From positions 62,001 through 126,000 of the forward strand of contig NZ_JAPOHA010000004.1 in the NCBI RefSeq assembly GCF_026672255.1: a stretch of DNA of 64,000 bases, in the 5' to 3' direction. Shown here piece by piece: positions 60,329 to 64,000 of this stretch. The first letter of the stretch is position 1. Each line of letters opens with the position of its first letter. A program made the position numbers and the translations under genes. Below the pieces are notes generated by a model. It had not been told where the DNA came from and searched no databases. It saw only the letters and a list, made by a program, of their open reading frames with translations. The DNA comes from Caproiciproducens galactitolivorans (lineage in GTDB: Bacteria; Bacillota; Clostridia; Oscillospirales; Acutalibacteraceae).

Positions 60329-61594
60329 CTACTTACAGACAACCGACACATTGTCCAGGTAGTATTCAGTAAAGCCTTCAAATCCCGAGTCCGTACCGAT
60401 CAGCAGGTAGACGCAGCCGTTCGAATCAGACTCAGAGTTGATCTTTGTGCTGAAAGATTTCCATGTGAAGCTGTTGTCCGATTTCCTGTCCTCTCGGGCC
60501 AAATTCCCGATGACGAGTGCGTCTTCTCCGCTTTGACTCTGGCGACCGATATCAATATTGCTAAACCGCAACACTCCCGTTGCGTCCTTTTCAAGTTTTG
60601 GCTCCACTGAAAGAATTCCGGTTTTTACGTAGACGCTGTCGGAGGGACTTCCGCCAATCCCGAAGCTCTCCGCGGTGACATTGGTGGCCAGCTTAAACGT
60701 AATGTTGAACTGATATCCGGTATTCGGCTTGAGACCTTCTAGCTTCTTAACATAGCCCATAAATAGGTCATCGCTGCGGTTGGCAGAGCAAAGATACAGG
60801 CTTTTGCTTTCCGCGTTCGATACAGGAGCTGTCGCATATTCCGATTTCATCTGATAGCTTTCGTAGTTGTTGCCATCATCATGATAGTCGGCAAACAACG
60901 ACTGAAAGCCGCTGTCATCCTGAGAAAACTGGAAAGAAAAGCTCACCTTGCCAAAAGTCTGATCAAACTTCATGAGGAGGATGGCAAGCTGAGCGCGGGT
61001 AACGGTTTCCCCGGGATCAAAGCTGCCGTCTTCCTTCCCAGAAAAAATTCCGTTCTTCGTAAGCCACGCCACGCTTTCGTAAGCGCCGTCAGAAATTTTG
61101 CTTCGATCTGAATAATCCAGGGAATATGTCCAGTTTCCGGTGAAGCCCTTACCGAGAGACTGCGCGTAGCGATAGAGGACGGCAGCTATCTGCTCTCTGG
61201 TTATGGAATTTTCCGGTCCAAATCTGCCATCGCCGTAACCTTTGATTAGATTGTTTTCCGCAGCCCAGCCGACGGCGTCTTGATAATAGACGCCATTTTT
61301 CACATCGGTGAAGGGATTGCCGCCCGAAAACTCCGCGCCATCCAGTCGGTAAATGGCCTGTACCGTCATGCCCCGACTGACTGTTTCGCCGGGTTGGAAG
61401 ACATTTTCCGATACGCTATCCATCAGGGAATGGCTTGTCACATACTGAACAGCTCCAAAATACCAATCACTTTTCTTTACATCTGAAAATTTTGAATCAA
61501 TGGAGCCTCCGTTTGTTGTCGCAAAGGCTGCTGTCGGCAGGATGGCCGCCAAAATGCATAAGCATAGCAGCCACGATACAATTCTTTTTTTCAC
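60329..61594 (-). CDS. Secreted surface protein with three SLH domains
   Basis: About 421 residues starting at GTG 61594 with GGAAGGAG 7 bases upstream. The signal peptide ends near AAFAT (about residue 27). Three S-layer homology domains follow (SDVKKSDWYFGAVQYV, TDVKNGVYYQDAVGWAAEN and DGAYESVAWLTKNGIF regions, about 35-215), anchoring it to secondary wall polymer. The last 200 residues form a beta-rich domain like a carbohydrate-binding module (GYVKKLEGLKPNTGYQFNITF, and YLDNVSVV at the end). An ECF sigma factor lies upstream on the same strand, 212 bases away. Confidence 0.9.
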   Translation of the reverse strand: MKKRIVSWLLCLCILAAILPTAAFATTNGGSIDSKFSDVKKSDWYFGAVQYVTSHSLMDSVSENVFQPGETVSRGMTVQAIYRLDGAEFSGGNPFTDVKNGVYYQDAVGWAAENNLIKGYGDGRFGPENSITREQIAAVLYRYAQSLGKGFTGNWTYSLDYSDRSKISDGAYESVAWLTKNGIFSGKEDGSFDPGETVTRAQLAILLMKFDQTFGKVSFSFQFSQDDSGFQSLFADYHDDGNNYESYQMKSEYATAPVSNAESKSLYLCSANRSDDLFMGYVKKLEGLKPNTGYQFNITFKLATNVTAESFGIGGSPSDSVYVKTGILSVEPKLEKDATGVLRFSNIDIGRQSQSGEDALVIGNLAREDRKSDNSFTWKSFSTKINSESDSNGCVYLLIGTDSGFEGFTEYYLDNVSVVCK

Positions 61595-61806
61595 GATAAA
61601 TCTCCTTCCCGATTCTGCATCCACAGAGTTCTATCATTTAGATGCAGCGATAAGCTGTTTTTGCTGGCCTTTTTTCGAATTTTTTAATTGCTTGACTGCA
61701 TTTGCGGCAGAAACTCATACCTTTAAAAAGAACGGTCTTTTCCCGTATTTGAATACAAGAATCCAAAAAACACTTCGAGGTTTCTGCTATAAATGCAGTC
61801 AAAGGC

Positions 61807-62538
61807 TTATTTGTCAGACTTTTTGAACCTGACAGTATGGCGGATGACACGACAAAGTGGGATCAAAGAGAGAAGAAATGCGATGCCCAGCGCGATGGCA
61901 GCTAGACTGACGGTAGGAATACTGGAAATGCCAATCATACCGGTGTCGACAGGATGCAGATCTTTGTAGAGCTTTCCCGCGAAACATAAGCAGAGAATGA
62001 CGCTGATCGCTGTCGAGACTCCAATCTTGGTGCGTAGCTTTACCATCGCTGTGCTGTAAATCCAACGGACAGTTCCAGCCTTCATATGGAGTTGCTGGGC
62101 AATTTCCCTGTAAGTCATATTACCACTCAGTTTCAGGGTAATGATTTCTTTCTGCCGTTCATTCATGCCGAAAAGGATGGAGCGGAAGTATTCCATATCT
62201 ACAAATTCATCGATTTCCGTATAGGTCGACGGAAGATCGAAGGACTCGCTCAGGGGCAGCGTACCTTTACCCCTGCGCATTTCCTGAAGTGCTTCGTTTT
62301 TCGTAACGGTATACAGCCAAGTCATTTCGCCGGAAGAAGGAAGTTTGTCATTGGCGAGCGTTTGCAGCCGAATCATGACATTCTGAACAATGTCATAGCT
62401 TTGTTCCTGATCTTTGCAGATGGAAAAAGCCACTCCGTAAATGGTTTTAAAATAAGACTCGTACAGTTGTGTCAGCGCTTCATTCCGGGATGTCTTCATC
62501 TCAGAAAAAATTGTTTGAATATCTTTCGTTTGTTCCAT
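61807..62538 (-). CDS. ECF-type sigma factor with C-terminal membrane helices
   Basis: About 243 residues. Region 2 starts near residue 22 (EALTQLYESYFKTIYGVAFSICKDQEQSYDIVQNVMIRL) and region 4 near 125 (MNERQKEIITLKLSGNMTYREIAQQLHMKAGTVRWI). Two hydrophobic helices follow (about 172-190 and 207-228), an uncommon tail that would tether it to the membrane. No anti-sigma gene is nearby, so the tail may act as a built-in brake or sensor. The start at 62538 has AAGGA 9 bases upstream. Targets unknown; the SLH gene downstream is a candidate. Confidence 0.88.
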   Translation of the reverse strand: MEQTKDIQTIFSEMKTSRNEALTQLYESYFKTIYGVAFSICKDQEQSYDIVQNVMIRLQTLANDKLPSSGEMTWLYTVTKNEALQEMRRGKGTLPLSESFDLPSTYTEIDEFVDMEYFRSILFGMNERQKEIITLKLSGNMTYREIAQQLHMKAGTVRWIYSTAMVKLRTKIGVSTAISVILCLCFAGKLYKDLHPVDTGMIGISSIPTVSLAAIALGIAFLLSLIPLCRVIRHTVRFKKSDK

Positions 62539-62544
62539 TATCAT

Positions 62545-63000
62545 AAATCCTTAAAATTTCTTATTTGCTATTCGGACATTATATCATCCGTTGACACATT
62601 TTCCTATCTTTTCATAGGCTCGTGTCAAAGAATAGCTTGGCAGGTCCGACATTTTTCTGCGTATGTGATCGAGATGAAAAAAGTCATGCTTTCGAGAGGG
62701 AAAGCATGACTCCGGAAAAGTACAGGGAAAGGAAAAAGCAGTCTATCCATATGATTATCTGAATTTTCTGGTGCCGAATCCTGCCTTTTACCTTTCCGCG
62801 CCAGCCGAACCCCTTTTTCTGCCCAATCAGGTGCTCCCAGTAAAACAAGCATACAGCACAACTGCCCTGCATGAACCTCAACTATCCATTATGGAAGTTT
62901 TATAAAATAAAGCAGAATCCGAAAGAGAAGGGGGATTTGCGAGAGTAGTTTTTTCTTGTCTGATTGAAATAGCAAATTTCTTCCACTGCGATCTTATAAA
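62545..63000. other. Non-coding stretch with one hairpin
   Basis: No convincing gene. An 11-bp stem (GTCATGCTTTC, 62683-62693, with 62700-62710) has no T run. The rest looks like eroded sequence at the edge of the recombinase scar. Confidence 0.5.
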
Positions 63001-63145
63001 CTATAAATTAAAAAGATATTCTGCATTTCCGTGCTCGATACGCTCTTTATCAATTAGACTTATTGGAAGCTGATTTAAGAAGGTGAGTGCTGCAGTCATT
63101 GATCCGTATGGATAATCTGTTGAGAACATGATTCTACCATCGATA
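63001..63145 (-). pseudogene. Amidohydrolase (amidohydrolase_2) C-terminal remnant
   Basis: On the minus strand the frame reads DGRIMFSTDYPYGSM, then TFLNQLPISLIDKERIEHGNAEYLFNL and a TAG at 63003-63001. This is the end of metal-dependent amidohydrolases of the ACMSD group (IMFSTDYPYG and HGNAxxLF). Upstream of about 63145 it meets the recombinase fragment on the other strand, so the N-terminal part is missing. Confidence 0.8.
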
Positions 63146-63501
63146 CCGCCGCCATCAGCGCCCGAATTGAGGAAGTGGACAGCGTCATGATGGATTTGGT
63201 GGAATTAAGCTCCCGCTCCTCCGCCAGCGCGGATTATTTCGACGCAAAATTCAAGGAGATTTCCGATGAACGCACAGAACTGCAGAACAGGCTGAGAGGT
63301 CACGAACAGCGGCAGGTCATCGCCCAAAACAACAATGCCCGGATGAAAGAACTGTTCGAGATACTGGAACAGGCAAATTTCAATCTCAATGAATACGACG
63401 AAGCACTGGTGAAACAATTGATCGCCAAGGTGACTATAGTTTCCGCAGAAAAGATACAAATCACCTTCAGGGGTGGTTTTGAGGTGGAGCAGGCATTATG
63501 A
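63136..63501 (+). pseudogene. Large serine recombinase, C-terminal remnant
   Basis: An open frame ending at 63501 encodes the coiled-coil-rich C-terminus of clostridial large serine recombinases (IEEVDSVMMDLVELSSRS, YDEALVKQLIAKVTIV and IQITFRGGFEVEQAL). The catalytic and zinc-ribbon parts are absent. It is abutted to an amidohydrolase remnant on the opposite strand near 63136-63145, marking a rearrangement junction. It is not the missing part of the fragment at 59770-60071 in any simple way, as the strand differs. Confidence 0.85.
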
Positions 63502-63639
63502 GTCGGGCATAGGCACAAGGAAAAATCGCACCATAAAGATATGTACGGGTAAAACACGGAATTCTTGAAATATAATGTTCGTTCGCAAATTTGTGTATAA
63601 CGTTCTTGATTTATTCCATAATAATTGATATATTTTAAT

Positions 63640-63676
63640 AATCGTTCTTTACATTTTACAATCGTTCGTATATAAT
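63640..63676 (+). promoter_or_regulatory. Promoter with AATCGTTC direct repeats
   Basis: TTTACA (63648-63653), 17 bases, TATAAT (63671-63676). AATCGTTC occurs at 63640-63647 and 63660-63667, 20 bases apart, on either side of the -35 box. Confidence 0.75.
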
Positions 63677-63695
63677 ATGGATAGAGGTGAGCAAA

Positions 63696-64000
63696 ATGAA
63701 GTACTCAATAGAAATAGGAAAGATAGTAGAGGGGGCTTTGAAACATGATCAACTAAAAGTGCTTAATTATACAAAACAACTTATAGCGAAATTAGAACAA
63801 GACCGCGAAACCCGTGCAGCTAATAAATTCAGTAATATGCTCGCGATGCAAAATGAAACGTCTCTTTCTGCTATGGGTATGAATAAGGAAACTAATGTAC
63901 CTGTGGACGCTGAATCCCGTACAAGGCTGGCTGATGTAATCTATCCCACAGAAAATAACATTGAAGTTATTTTATCAAAAAGCAATTCAGAAAAACTGAA
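63696..64000 (+). CDS. N-terminal part of a protein resembling AAA+ ATPases (3' end outside window)
   Basis: ATG at 63696 with AGAGGTGAG about 5 bases upstream. The frame stays open to the window end (about 101 residues). The start MKYSIEIGKIVEGALKHDQLKVLNYTKQLIAKL is a helical hairpin like the N-terminus of a group of small clostridial AAA+ ATPases that are often paired with subtilisin-like proteases. No Walker motif is reached within the window, so the assignment rests on N-terminal resemblance only. It has its own promoter. Confidence 0.5.
   Translation, partial: MKYSIEIGKIVEGALKHDQLKVLNYTKQLIAKLEQDRETRAANKFSNMLAMQNETSLSAMGMNKETNVPVDAESRTRLADVIYPTENNIEVILSKSNSEKL

Noticed and set aside
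61638-61718. 26-codon Cys-containing ORF between the SLH and sigma genes
   Set aside because: The only upstream AAAGG is one base from the ATG and there is no family match.
41014-64000. Search for the second attachment repeat (copy of the tRNA-Ser 3' end)
   Set aside because: I found no copy of the tRNA 3' end downstream in the window, so the right border of the element cannot be set.
1-64000. CRISPR arrays, rRNA genes, complete insertion sequences
   Set aside because: No regularly spaced repeats, no rRNA sequence and no intact transposase were seen.

Overview
The window reads as chromosomal DNA of an anaerobic, endospore-forming, probably flagellated member of the Clostridia. The evidence is low-GC Gram-positive promoters and strong AGGAGG ribosome sites, many lipobox lipoproteins, no outer-membrane genes, a GerQ/CwlJ spore pair, a sigma-D-type flagellin promoter and serine-recombinase remnants typical of clostridial mobile elements. 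I cannot name the species; codon use and gene content resemble Oscillospirales-type gut or sludge organisms (inference).

Left part (1-25,000) is housekeeping and sugar metabolism. It holds the end of trxB, trxA, a Crp/Fnr regulator, a lipoprotein, an FtsA-like ATPase with a long C-terminal extension, a lone flagellin with a sigma-D promoter and a GGA hairpin leader, a secreted serpin, the Leloir operon galK-galT-galE, an ArsR/MFS efflux pair and a zinc-ribbon membrane protein. A minus-strand galactose system follows: mglB-mglA-mglC import, then a YesN/YesM-type two-component system with two extra sugar-binding proteins that look like its ligand sensors. Import (Mgl), sensing and catabolism (GalKTE) lie within about 17 kb.

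Middle part (25,000-36,000) is a co-directional murein-peptide scavenging locus: L-Ala-D/L-Glu epimerase, a five-gene Dpp/Opp-type peptide ABC transporter, LD-carboxypeptidase, NlpC/P60 endopeptidase and two beta-lactamase-fold enzymes without signal peptides, one at each end. It resembles the Bacillus ykf set, expanded with cytosolic beta-lactamase-fold proteins whose substrate is unknown. I consider it the most interesting metabolic system in the window. Next come an orphan metal/cobalamin-type binding protein fused to a peptidoglycan-binding domain, a DUF815-type ATPase, a lipoprotein and gerQ-cwlJ.

Accessory part (40,650-64,000). A tRNA-Ser(CGA), preceded by a degenerate half-copy of itself, is the likely attachment site of a reduced integrative element (mazF, resolvase-like protein, excisionase, integrase in one overlapping operon; sigma-like regulator). 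Beside it is a class-I cyclic-di-GMP riboswitch with its own terminator, whose only evident downstream reading frame has 12 codons. Then come redox/detoxification genes: a flavin reductase, a decayed SDR with a TetR, two tandem SDR copies with an AraC regulator, and a TetR regulon (lactonase-type hydrolase, MFS pump, amidase) joined by four CGGACA-N3-TGTCCG operators. A two-component system with three lipoproteins, an SLH surface protein and a membrane-anchored ECF sigma factor follow. The right edge is a scar zone: two serine-recombinase fragments, an amidohydrolase C-terminus and the start of a gene resembling AAA+ ATPases.
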